The position numbers were made by a program, and so were the translations under genes. A stretch of 64,000 bases of DNA. Origin: CBDFGS01 sp965247255. GTDB lineage: Bacteria > Chloroflexota > Dehalococcoidia > Lucifugimonadales > CAUZJF01. Below the pieces are notes generated by a model that did no database searches, was not told the DNA's origin, and saw nothing but the letters and a program-made list of their open reading frames with translations. The stretch is taken from contig CBDFGS010000008.1 of NCBI GenBank assembly GCA_965247255.1, positions 62,001 to 126,000 of the forward strand. Direction: 5' to 3'. Position 1 is the stretch's first letter. Every line of letters starts with the position of its first letter. Of the stretch, positions 57,144 to 64,000 are shown piece by piece.

Positions 57144-58379
57144 CTACTGCACGACTATCCTCAAGATCCGGTTATTCTCCGGGTCCGTGATGAAGAGGAT
57201 GCCCTCAGAGTTAACCACGATGCTGGAGGGGGGGCTGAACAGGGCGAACGTCGTGACCGCCTTGCCTCCGCTCTCTACTGTCTCGGCCCCACCGTCTGCC
57301 ACCGTCGAAATGACGCCGGTCTTTGTGTCTATCATCCGGATGCGGTCGTTCCCCTGGTCGGCGACGTAGAGGTTGCCGTCCGGTCCAACAGCCACGTCGC
57401 TGGGGGTAGCCAGCATTGCTGCGGTCGCTGGGCCGCCGTCGCCTGAGAAGCCCATACCCTCGGGCCTGATCGGATACTCAGGGTGGTGCCATGGCGCGCG
57501 GTAGCCGATTCCGGCCAATGTGGTGATTACGCCTGTCTCGCCGTCGATCTTACGAATGCGCTGGTTGTCGCTGTCCGCTATGTAGAAGTTGCCTTGCTCA
57601 TCGATGGCCATCCCATCCGGCCTGGCGATCTGCGCGGCGAGGGCAGGCCCGCCGTCTCCCGACAGCTCCCTGACGCCGTCACCCACAATTGTCGAGACGA
57701 TGCCCGTAGCCGCGTCCACCTTCCGCACTCTGTTCTGCGCGCCGACGTAGACGCTGCCGTCGTTCCCTACCACCACGCTTCTTGGGTCCTTGAGGGAGGC
57801 CTCGGGGCCGGTCTTTCCGTCACCGATGTCGCCGATCCGAGGGTTCCCTATGCCGCCCCCGAGAGCGGTGGTGATGATGCCGGTTGCGGCGTCCACCTTA
57901 CGAACGCGACCGTTGCTATACGTGGCAATATAAAGGTTGCCGTCGGCATCCACGGCAATACCACGCGGCTCCGGGAGAGACGCGGCGGTCGCCGGGCCAT
58001 CATCGCCTATCCCCAGGACGCTGCCCGACCCAGCCACCGTGGTTATGATTCCGGTCGCCGCGTCCACCCTGCGCACGCGGTTGTCGCTAGAGATGAACAG
58101 ATTACCATCCCCATCCAAGGCGAGCCCATTCGGTGAAAAGACTCCTGCGGCAGCAGCGGGGCCACCGTCTCCCTCGAACTTGGGAGTCCCGCTGCCGGTG
58201 TATGTGCTGATTGGCGCGAGAGAAGTAGAAGGCGCTGTCGGGGCCCCCGTGGGCGGGCTGCCGGCGGGAGCCGCAGCGGCCGCAGGCTGCAGCGCCGCTT
58301 CCGGCGCGTCCGTAGGCTCTGCGCCCCCGCACGATACCGATAAAGCGAAGACCGCGAGCATAGCCGGCCAGGCAAGCAT
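57144..58379 (-). CDS. NHL-repeat propeller lipoprotein, 5' end cut by IS copy D
   Basis: About 411 residues from the first ATG (58377-58379). The signal LAWPAMLAVFALSVSCGG gives a lipobox with Cys near residue 17; then an Ala/Pro-rich linker and six NHL-type blades of the form GPATAAxLxxPxGIAVDxxGNLYIADxxxxRVRKVDAATGIITTVAG. Homologous proteins are common secreted propellers of unknown ligand. Only 21 bases separate this ATG from the IS end, in frame RKRLP, without a ribosome-binding site. So the native start and the charged n-region (probably M-x-RKRLP) were cut by the insertion. Expression is doubtful. Calling it intact or a new pseudogene depends on whether the IS gives a start. Confidence 0.8.
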   Translation of the reverse strand: MLAWPAMLAVFALSVSCGGAEPTDAPEAALQPAAAAAPAGSPPTGAPTAPSTSLAPISTYTGSGTPKFEGDGGPAAAAGVFSPNGLALDGDGNLFISSDNRVRRVDAATGIITTVAGSGSVLGIGDDGPATAASLPEPRGIAVDADGNLYIATYSNGRVRKVDAATGIITTALGGGIGNPRIGDIGDGKTGPEASLKDPRSVVVGNDGSVYVGAQNRVRKVDAATGIVSTIVGDGVRELSGDGGPALAAQIARPDGMAIDEQGNFYIADSDNQRIRKIDGETGVITTLAGIGYRAPWHHPEYPIRPEGMGFSGDGGPATAAMLATPSDVAVGPDGNLYVADQGNDRIRMIDTKTGVISTVADGGAETVESGGKAVTTFALFSPPSSIVVNSEGILFITDPENNRILRIVVQ

Positions 58380-58450
58380 GGCAGGCAGTCGCTTTCTTAG
58401 CCCGAATCCACCGAAGGAGGGCGTCGGGTTAGCGTCCTGAAGCAGCAAGA

Positions 58451-58516
58451 AGGTGCTCCTGTGCTTCTGGGATAATGGTTTTGTAGCAAAAAACAGACCC
58501 TGGAAAAGGAGCACCC
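58451..58516 (+). promoter_or_regulatory. IS promoter within ribosome-binding-site hairpin (copy D)
   Basis: AGGTGCTCCT at 58451-58460 pairs over nine bases with AGGAGCACC at 58507-58515 (arm holds AGGAG). The extended -10 TGGGATAAT stays at 58468-58476, while the loop between differs from copies A-C. So the arms and promoter are conserved while the rest drifted. Confidence 0.6.
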
Positions 58517-58521
58517 AATAG

Positions 58522-59847
58522 ATGCTGCCACGCAACCACCCCGACCGAATCCAAATCACCTTCGACGACCGCCGCTTGGTGGCCAATGCCGGGCTGCTCC
58601 TTCCGGCCACCCTGGCGCGGCACCTCGGCCTGCCCGAACTCGTCCGGCAGCGCCTCGACCTGGGCGATGCCCCGGGGCGGGCGAACACGAGCGACAAGAT
58701 GATGACGCTGGTGGCGTCTGCGCTGGCTGGGGGCGACTGCATTGACGACGCCGATGTGTTGCGCACCGGGGGGACGGCCAGCACCCTGGGCGGCACGGTG
58801 AAGGCGCCATCCACCCTGGGCACCTTCCTGCGCAGCTTCCGGTGGGGCCACGTCCGTCAACTCGACCGGGTGAGCCGCGAGTTGCTGGCCCGGGCTTGGC
58901 AGGCCGGGGCGGGACCCGGCGACGGGCCCCTGACCATTGACCTGGACTCCACCATCTGCGAGACCTACGGACTGGCCAAGGAGGGCGCACGCCACCACGG
59001 CTATACCGGCAAGCGGGGCTATCACCCGCTGTTGGCCGTCGCCGCCGGCACAGGCGACGTGCTGATGGCCCGGCTGCGCGAGGGCCGGGCCAACACCGCT
59101 CGCGGCGCCGCCCACTTCCTGCGTGAAACGGTGAGCCGGGTTCGCTACGGCGGGGCCAGCGGGCAGCTCACCATGCGTGCCGACAGCGGCTTCTATACCC
59201 ACGCCGTGGTCGCCGTCTGCCGCCGGATCAATGTCCGCTACTCCATCACCATCCGCCAGCACAAAAGCCTGCACAATCTCATCGAGGCGATACCCGAAGA
59301 TGCCTGGACGCCGATTCCTTACTGGATGGACGGTGCCGCCGATGTGGCCGAGATCACCTGCACCCCCTTCCAGGCCGAGGCAGACGCCGCGCCGGTACGG
59401 CTCATCGTCCGGCGGGTGAAGCCGACGCCCGGTTCCCAACTGGCCCTCTTCGCCAAATACAGTTATCACGGCTTCATCACCGACCGGGACGGGGAGTTGC
59501 TCGAACTGGAGGCTGACCATCGCCGCCACGCCGAGATCGAGAATGCCATACGCGACCTCAAGTACGGCGTCGGGCTGAACCATCTCCCCTCGGGCCGCTT
59601 CGCCGCCAACGGCGCCTGGCTGGCCGTCCAGACGATGGCCCACAACCTGGCCCGCTGGACGGCGCGGATCGGTCTGGGAGAGCGGATAGCCACCACCAAG
59701 ACCCTCCGGCGGCGGTTCTTCTCCCTAGCCGGACGGCTCACCCGCTCGGCACGCCGGTTGACCCTGCATCTTCCGGATCGCTGGCCTTGGGCTGAGAAGT
59801 TCAGCCGCGCCTTGGCCCGGCTGCGAGCCATTCCACTCCCGGCCTGA
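58522..59847 (+). CDS. IS1380 family transposase (copy D, diverged)
   Basis: 441 residues, same length as copies A-C. The DDE acids are kept: TIDLDSTICETYG, MRADSGFYT, RHAEIENAIRDLKYG. Many neutral-type differences (for example RINVRYSITIRQHKSLHNLIEAIPEDAW against REMDVRFSITIRQRARLRDLIEAIPEEDW) give it a recognisable own lineage. Intact. Confidence 0.95.
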   Translation: MLPRNHPDRIQITFDDRRLVANAGLLLPATLARHLGLPELVRQRLDLGDAPGRANTSDKMMTLVASALAGGDCIDDADVLRTGGTASTLGGTVKAPSTLGTFLRSFRWGHVRQLDRVSRELLARAWQAGAGPGDGPLTIDLDSTICETYGLAKEGARHHGYTGKRGYHPLLAVAAGTGDVLMARLREGRANTARGAAHFLRETVSRVRYGGASGQLTMRADSGFYTHAVVAVCRRINVRYSITIRQHKSLHNLIEAIPEDAWTPIPYWMDGAADVAEITCTPFQAEADAAPVRLIVRRVKPTPGSQLALFAKYSYHGFITDRDGELLELEADHRRHAEIENAIRDLKYGVGLNHLPSGRFAANGAWLAVQTMAHNLARWTARIGLGERIATTKTLRRRFFSLAGRLTRSARRLTLHLPDRWPWAEKFSRALARLRAIPLPA

Positions 59848-60257
59848 CGGCACCGTCGGCGACCCACCCACCGGACAACCGAAGATCCCCGCAGACTCGC
59901 GCCAGCCCGGTCCGAGAGAGTTCCCTGCTGCGTATTCTCTCGCCATCCCCCGCATCGCAGCTCCCGCAGACGGCCATAGGGGCCCCTGTGCGGCGATGAA
60001 GACCGTCCGCCGACCTCCCTACCCCAAATGGAACCCAGGCTATTTCCCCTGTAGCTCCCTCACCCCCCCTTCCGCTTTCCTCACGCCGTCCATCGGTGTC
60101 CTTCGGTGGATTCGGGCTTAGACCAGGGAAGTATCCCAGGGCGCTTGTGTCGCGCATCGTTTCCTCCTGATACCTGTTCAAAGAACGCTAGCACGCACCC
60201 ACGTCCCTCGTCAACGCAATGGCGCGATACATGGGGCGCACGCGTTGCGCCCGCGGC

Positions 60258-60446
60258 TCAAGGCCCTCCCTCCACGACCTGGATCTGCTCGTCGTCGCCC
60301 GCAAGCACTACGCGGTCTCCGGACTGGATAACGGTACTTTCGGGAGGGCTGACGAGAAGCTTCCGTGACTTCCTGGAAACGGCGAGGACCTGGACACCGT
60401 TCGACGATTTAGGCGTTTTGGCCCTCCGGGCCCCTTGGTGTATCAT
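60258..60446 (-). pseudogene. RCK_C (TrkA-C) domain fragment of a K+ channel/transport regulator
   Basis: About 62 residues with GVQVLAVSRKSRKLLVSPPESTVIQSGDRVVLAGDDEQIQVVEGG, matching the end of TrkA-C domains (V-L-A-I-x-R...N-P-x-x-x-T-x-I-x-x-G-D-x-L-x-V-x-G). The upstream part with the RCK_N Rossmann fold or the channel is missing; at the 5' end are low-complexity residues only. The position next to IS copy D suggests that the rest was lost in rearrangement, though the 137 bases between the fragment and the IS carry nothing recognisable. Confidence 0.55.
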
Positions 60447-60499
60447 CGCCCATGACAGTTTGCACTGAAACGCGCAATGCGGGGCCTTGGTTCGAGAGG

Positions 60500-60583
60500 C
60501 CTATCCTGAGCGGAGCCGAAGGGCTCTTCACGAACGTAGCTTCAAACTCACAGTTCGTCCTGAGCTTGTCGAAGGACAGTTCG
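60500..60583. repeat. Palindromic repeat, TCCTGAGCTTGTCGAAGGAC family
   Basis: CCTGAGCGGAGCCGAAGGGC and CGTCCTGAGCTTGTCGAAGGAC are two units of a CTGAGC...CGAAGG repeat, akin to that at 1225-1290. It lies upstream of the SMP-30 gene, which starts at 60637. Confidence 0.6.
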
Positions 60584-60636
60584 CCCAGAACGATACTTCT
60601 TGTGCAAAGCCGCCCGTAACAGGAAGGGAGAGCGCC

Positions 60637-61515
60637 ATGCAGCCGGAGATGATCGTCGATTACAAGAACATTGTCGGGGAAGGTCCGCTATGGCACCCGG
60701 TCGAGAAGAAACTCTACTGGGTGGACATCATGGGCGGCAAGATCTACCGGTACGATCCCGCCTCCGGCGAGCACGGACTGTTCTGGGAGGGTGCGGTCCT
60801 GGGCGGCTTCACGTTTCAGGCGGACGGCACGCTCCTGCTGTTCTTGGAGAAGGGCGCCGTCGCCGTGCTGCGTGATGGCAAGCTGACGCACATCATCCAC
60901 GGGCTCCCCGGCGAAGCAGACAACCGGTACAACGACGTCATCGCAGACCCGGCGGGGCGCGTCTTCGCCGGGACGATGCCGGTAGACGACACCCGAGCGC
61001 TAGCCGGTGAGCGCCTGGGTACACTCTACAGGCTCGATACCGACGGCAGCATTACACCGCTCTTCGATGAGTGTGCCATTCCCAACGGCATGGGCTTCAC
61101 TGAAGACCGCAAGCACATGTACTACACGGAGAGCATGGACAACACCATCTATCTATTCGACTACGATGAACGCACGGGGGAAATCTCCAACAAGCGCGCC
61201 GCCATCCAGACGCCGGATGGCGACGGGATACCGGACGGCATGACGGTGGACGCCGACGGCCATGTCTGGTCGGCCCGAGTCTTTGGATCGGCGCTATACC
61301 GCTACTCCCCCGCCGGCGACGAGGAGATGAAAATCGAGTTCCCGGCCAAGCTGGTATCCAGCGCAGCATTCGGCGGCGAAGACCTAAGCGACCTCTACTG
61401 CACGACTATCGGGGGCGACAAAAAGGAGGAATTCGGTCCCGGCTCAGGCGCGCTGTTCAGGCTGCGACCGGGCGTCAAGGGCCGGCCGGAGTTCCTCTCC
61501 CGTGTGGGATTATAG
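60637..61515 (+). CDS. SMP-30/gluconolactonase/LRE family protein
   Basis: 292 residues from ATG 60637, preceded by GGAAGGGAG. A six-bladed propeller lactonase that opens sugar lactones with a divalent metal. Metal ligands can be seen: Glu in IVGEGPLWHP, Asn in CAIPNGMGFTED and Asp in GIPDGMTVDADGHVW. The RYNDVIADPAGRVFAGTM block is also standard. It could act with sugar or uronate catabolism; the Gfo/Idh/MocA oxidoreductase at 62439 lies on the same strand some 900 bases on. The longer frame from 60487 runs through the upstream repeat. Confidence 0.9.
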   Translation: MQPEMIVDYKNIVGEGPLWHPVEKKLYWVDIMGGKIYRYDPASGEHGLFWEGAVLGGFTFQADGTLLLFLEKGAVAVLRDGKLTHIIHGLPGEADNRYNDVIADPAGRVFAGTMPVDDTRALAGERLGTLYRLDTDGSITPLFDECAIPNGMGFTEDRKHMYYTESMDNTIYLFDYDERTGEISNKRAAIQTPDGDGIPDGMTVDADGHVWSARVFGSALYRYSPAGDEEMKIEFPAKLVSSAAFGGEDLSDLYCTTIGGDKKEEFGPGSGALFRLRPGVKGRPEFLSRVGL

Positions 61516-61606
61516 ATTCACCACGGAGTTCAAAGAGACCACAGAGGAGTGGAGTTTAGCGATGTTATCGAGGGAGCTAGAAACGGCGGTCCGGACCGCG
61601 CGATCG

Positions 61607-62170
61607 TCACATCCTCTTCAGTAGCTCTTTCTTCTTGGCGGCGAACTCATCCTCGGTTACGACGCCCTTGTCTCTAAGCTCTCCGAGCTTCTCAAGCGTG
61701 GCATAGGGGTCGCGGGTCTCCCCCTGGGCCTTCTCGATATCTTCCACGAGGTCCTTGCCCTTCTCGAAGGCACCCTTGTAAGCCTCCTTCGCCCACTCAA
61801 GATCGATGTCGCCGAGCAGGCCGCCATCGGAGGAGAAATGCGCCTTGGCCACCTGGCCGACGGCGTAGGTTGAGGCGCCGGACATCACCGACATCGATAG
61901 GCCGCCGACGACCGTGCCAATTCCAGGCACGGCCTTGATGACTGACGCGCCGATCCGGGCGAACGTGCTCCCAGTGAGCGCCGATACGAATGTCTTGCCC
62001 GTCGACTTCGAGAAGTCCGCCTCATAGAGGTCCGCCAGCTGCTTAAGCATATCCATTTGAACGGCAGTCACCGCCGCGATGTCGAAAAGCGGCACGGGCA
62101 TCAGGCCCGCCCCCAACGACCACAGCACGTGGTTGTCGATAATCTTGTCCGCATCCTGATCCTTGCTCAA
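61607..62170 (-). CDS. DUF697 (YcjF-like) protein with C-terminal SHOCT domain
   Basis: 187 residues from TTG 62168-62170, after GGAGGG. The N-terminal two thirds match DUF697: DNHVLWSLGAGLMPVPLFDIAAVTAVQMDMLKQLADLYEADFSKSTGKTFVSAL, with hydrophobic hairpin segments ASVIKAVPGIGTVVGGLSMSVMSGASTYAVG. The C-terminal 35 residues are a SHOCT helix pair: DPYATLEKLGELRDKGVVTEDEFAAKKKELLKRM. Such proteins are membrane-associated; function is unknown. It stands alone on the minus strand. Confidence 0.88.
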   Translation of the reverse strand: MSKDQDADKIIDNHVLWSLGAGLMPVPLFDIAAVTAVQMDMLKQLADLYEADFSKSTGKTFVSALTGSTFARIGASVIKAVPGIGTVVGGLSMSVMSGASTYAVGQVAKAHFSSDGGLLGDIDLEWAKEAYKGAFEKGKDLVEDIEKAQGETRDPYATLEKLGELRDKGVVTEDEFAAKKKELLKRM

Positions 62171-62438
62171 TATGCCCTCCTATTCGGGATTATTCCCGGC
62201 AACCCAGGCGCCGCCCAGGCGTCATATCAACACCCTGCTCGCTCACCTTACGTGACGGACCTTCGCGACGGGAAGGTACGGAAGCACCAAATGCTCGTAG
62301 TATCAATGACCGGCCCGTTCGCACGGACTCACGGCCTCTTCAAGTCCCATGCGCTTGGGGTATCATTGTCGGGGCGACGGCCCAAACACCTCGCGCTATC
62401 GGACCGGCGCGAGCACCGGTCCGTCGAGGAGGCATAAG

Positions 62439-63490
62439 ATGGCTGAGTCGGCCGGAAAACCGTACCGCGTCGGGGTGATAGGCGGCGGACGGCAGGGCAC
62501 CGTGCACGCGCGGGAGTACCACCTCAACCCGTCCACCGAGCTTGTCGCCGTGGCCGACTCGGACCCTCAGAATCTGGAGCTCTTCTGCCGGCGTTTCAGC
62601 TGTGCCGGCTACGCCAGCTACGAGGATATGCTCGACAAAGAGCGCATCGACATCTCAGCTCCCGTTCTCCCCGTCAGCGCCAACGCGGACGCGGTCGTCG
62701 CATCGGCGCGCGCGGGGGTGAGAGCCATCTCGTGCGAAAAGCCGCTAACGGCGAGCCTGGAAGATGCCGACCTCATGGTGGAGGTGTGCCGCTCCGGGGA
62801 CGTGCTTTTCGCGGCCGGACTGGTCCCTCGGAACTACTCGCAGCACTGGAAGGCGCGCGAGATGATCGAGGCAGGTGAGATCGGCAGCGTGCGCAGCATC
62901 AACGTGTACGACAGCAACGGCCAGGGCGGCTGCCACGGCGTGAACATGGCGCTCCACTTCGCCGGGGACGCCGAGGTGGACTGGCTGGTAGGCACGGTGG
63001 GCGGAGACCCGTTCAGCGACGACGACCCGGGAGACGCCTCCTTCGACTACGAGGCTGCCGGCGGTATCGGAGGCTACATCCGCTTCGCCAACGGCATCGA
63101 CTGCTTCAATCACCGCGAAACGACGGCCAAGAAGGGCATCGAGGTGCTGGGAACAGAAGGGATCTTCTCAAGCGACTTCTTCACAACCTTTCGGCTGTGG
63201 AAAAAGGACGGCTCGGAGCTGAGAGAGGTCGAGGGCGCCTTCTCGTCCACATCGCCCAGAACGAACTCCGACGGTTCTCGCAAACGTGACGCCGAGGGCT
63301 GGCTCGTCTCCACGGACGGGATGCGGGACACCGTCCAGGCGTTGGTCAACGCCCTTGACACCGGAGAGAGGCCGAAGCTCACCACGGGCGACGACCTCCG
63401 GCGCTCCCTGGAGATTTGCATCGCCCTGCGGGAGTCGCATCGCAGGGATTTCGCCACCGTCCGGCTGCCCCTGGAGGACCGGAGCCTTAA
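62439..63490 (+). pseudogene. Gfo/Idh/MocA family oxidoreductase, C-terminus cut by IS copy E
   Basis: About 350 residues from ATG 62439 (after GAGGAGG) up to the IS boundary. The Rossmann fold RVGVIGGGRQGTVHAREYHLNPSTELVAVADSD, the EKPLT motif (here CEKPLTASLEDADLMVEV) and the C-terminal beta-sheet domain are present. The Lys of EKP and His residues near GCHGVNMALHFAG would be catalytic. The end DFATVRLPLEDRSL is near the natural C-terminus of the family (commonly continuing a further 5-15 residues), so only the last residues are replaced by IS-encoded ones (NPNPPKDTDG...). The product may still fold, but the native stop is lost; the tail would run 32 residues into the IS. Confidence 0.85.
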
Positions 63491-64000
63491 CCCGAATCCA
63501 CCGAAGGACACCGATGGACGGCGTGAGGGCAGCGGAAGGGGGTGGGTGAGGGAGCTACAGGGGAGATGGCCTGGGGTCTTGGGGTAGATGGGAGGCCGGC
63601 GGGCGGTCTTCAGTGGCCGCACAGGGCCCCTAAGGCCCTATGCGGTAGTTGCGATGCGCGGGAAGGCGAGAGGATACGCAGCAGGGGACTCTCGCGACCG
63701 GGGTGGCGCGAGATTGCGGGGACGTTGGGTCAGTTGCAGGCTGGCCGTCAGGCCGGGAACGGAATGGCTTGCAGCCGGGCCAAGGCGCGAGTGAACTGGG
63801 TTTCCCAAGGCCAGCGCCGGGGGAGATGCAAAGTGAGGCGGCGCGCCGAGCGGGTGATCCGTCCCACCAGAGCGAAGACCCGCCGCCTGAGGGTCTTGGT
63901 GATCACGGTCCGCTCGCCCAGACCAATCCGCGCCGTCCAGCGGGCCAGGTTATGCGCCATCACCTGGACCGCCAGCCAGGCGCCGTTGGCGGCGAAGCGC
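63491..64000 (-). mobile_element. IS1380-type insertion sequence, copy E (cut by window end)
   Basis: The right end of an A/C-type copy in inverted orientation, starting at CCCGAATCCACCGAAGGAC. The left flanking five bases are CTTAA; the other flank is outside the window. Sequence in the first 500 bases matches copies A and C more closely than B. Confidence 0.95.
63748..64000 (-). CDS. IS1380 family transposase (copy E, C-terminal part)
   Basis: About 83 C-terminal residues (AHNLARWTARIGLGERTVITKTLRRRVFALVGR to the end) are visible; the remainder lies outside. Thr in QFTRALARL is as in copies A and C. Confidence 0.95.
   Translation of the reverse strand, partial: RFAANGAWLAVQVMAHNLARWTARIGLGERTVITKTLRRRVFALVGRITRSARRLTLHLPRRWPWETQFTRALARLQAIPFPA

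Larger units (their letters stand above)
58401..60116 (+). mobile_element. IS1380-type insertion sequence, copy D (diverged isoform)
   Basis: A 1716-bp element with the same 18-base terminal repeats and CTTAG duplication (58396-58400 and 60117-60121). The transposase is clearly related to A-C but differs at many residues, and the left leader is quite diverged. It is a separate, older or independently gained lineage. It cut the 5' end of the NHL lipoprotein gene. Confidence 0.95.

Overview
The window is GC-rich (about 60%) bacterial chromosome. Gene content and style (phytanoyl-CoA dioxygenase, phosphotriesterase- and amidohydrolase-type catabolic enzymes, a DUF1800/NHL/DUF1501 cluster, GMC oxidoreductase with a gluconate-dehydrogenase-type small subunit, PadR-controlled membrane genes, a cytoplasmic-type succinate dehydrogenase) suggest Chloroflexota of the Dehalococcoidia/SAR202 kind. 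That placement is inferred from gene families only; there is no rRNA gene in the window.

Layout. 1-1.2 kb: tail of a polyprenyl synthetase, then on the other strand a GNAT gene followed by a membrane-anchored thioredoxin whose CxxC first Cys codon is an in-frame TGA with a SECIS-like hairpin just downstream (likely selenoprotein). 1.4-7.4 kb: catabolic genes (propeller glycosidase, frameshifted amidohydrolase, phosphotriesterase-like lactonase/hydrolase, ricin-B-like lipoprotein, PhyH dioxygenase). 7.4-9.2 kb: PadR operon with an apparently leaderless promoter. 9.5-13.8 kb: remains of two secreted Asp-box propeller/RTX paralogues fused by a deletion. 14-18 kb: a cysteinyl-tRNA synthetase fused to a family-2 glycosyltransferase, and pyruvate kinase. 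18.3-22.3 kb: zinc-ribbon coiled-coil protein, a serine recombinase lacking its catalytic serine, the RNase P RNA gene and a tyrosine recombinase. 23-28 kb: a large repetitive surface protein. 28-38.6 kb: quinone-oxidoreductase fragment, GMC oxidoreductase pair, DUF1800-NHL-DUF1501 operon. 39-52.3 kb: two blocks of two-component signalling genes around an ABC importer. 52.5-57.1 kb: Fpg-type glycosylase and an E-type-like succinate dehydrogenase operon. 57-64 kb: NHL lipoprotein, SMP-30 hydrolase, DUF697-SHOCT protein, Gfo/Idh/MocA oxidoreductase.

The strongest shaping force is one IS1380-type insertion sequence. Three 1704-bp copies, one diverged 1716-bp copy and one copy cut by the window end lie between 28.1 and 64.0 kb. 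Four of the five touch a gene: one copy lies between two decapitated genes and has unmatched flanks (a recombination scar), one splits DUF1501, one removes the 5' end of a lipoprotein gene, one removes the 3' end of an oxidoreductase. A 122-bp nonautonomous element with its own 5-bp duplication also sits in the DUF1501 gene. Short palindromic repeats of several families fill the intergenic spaces.

Most noteworthy: the UGA-containing thioredoxin with its hairpin; the CysS-glycosyltransferase fusion; the catalytically degenerate serine recombinase next to the zinc-ribbon gene; a conserved hairpin in the IS that could hide the transposase ribosome-binding site from read-through transcripts; the doubly interrupted DUF1501 gene whose frame is restored by removing both insertions; and a receiver-domain protein with Asn in place of the phospho-acceptor Asp.
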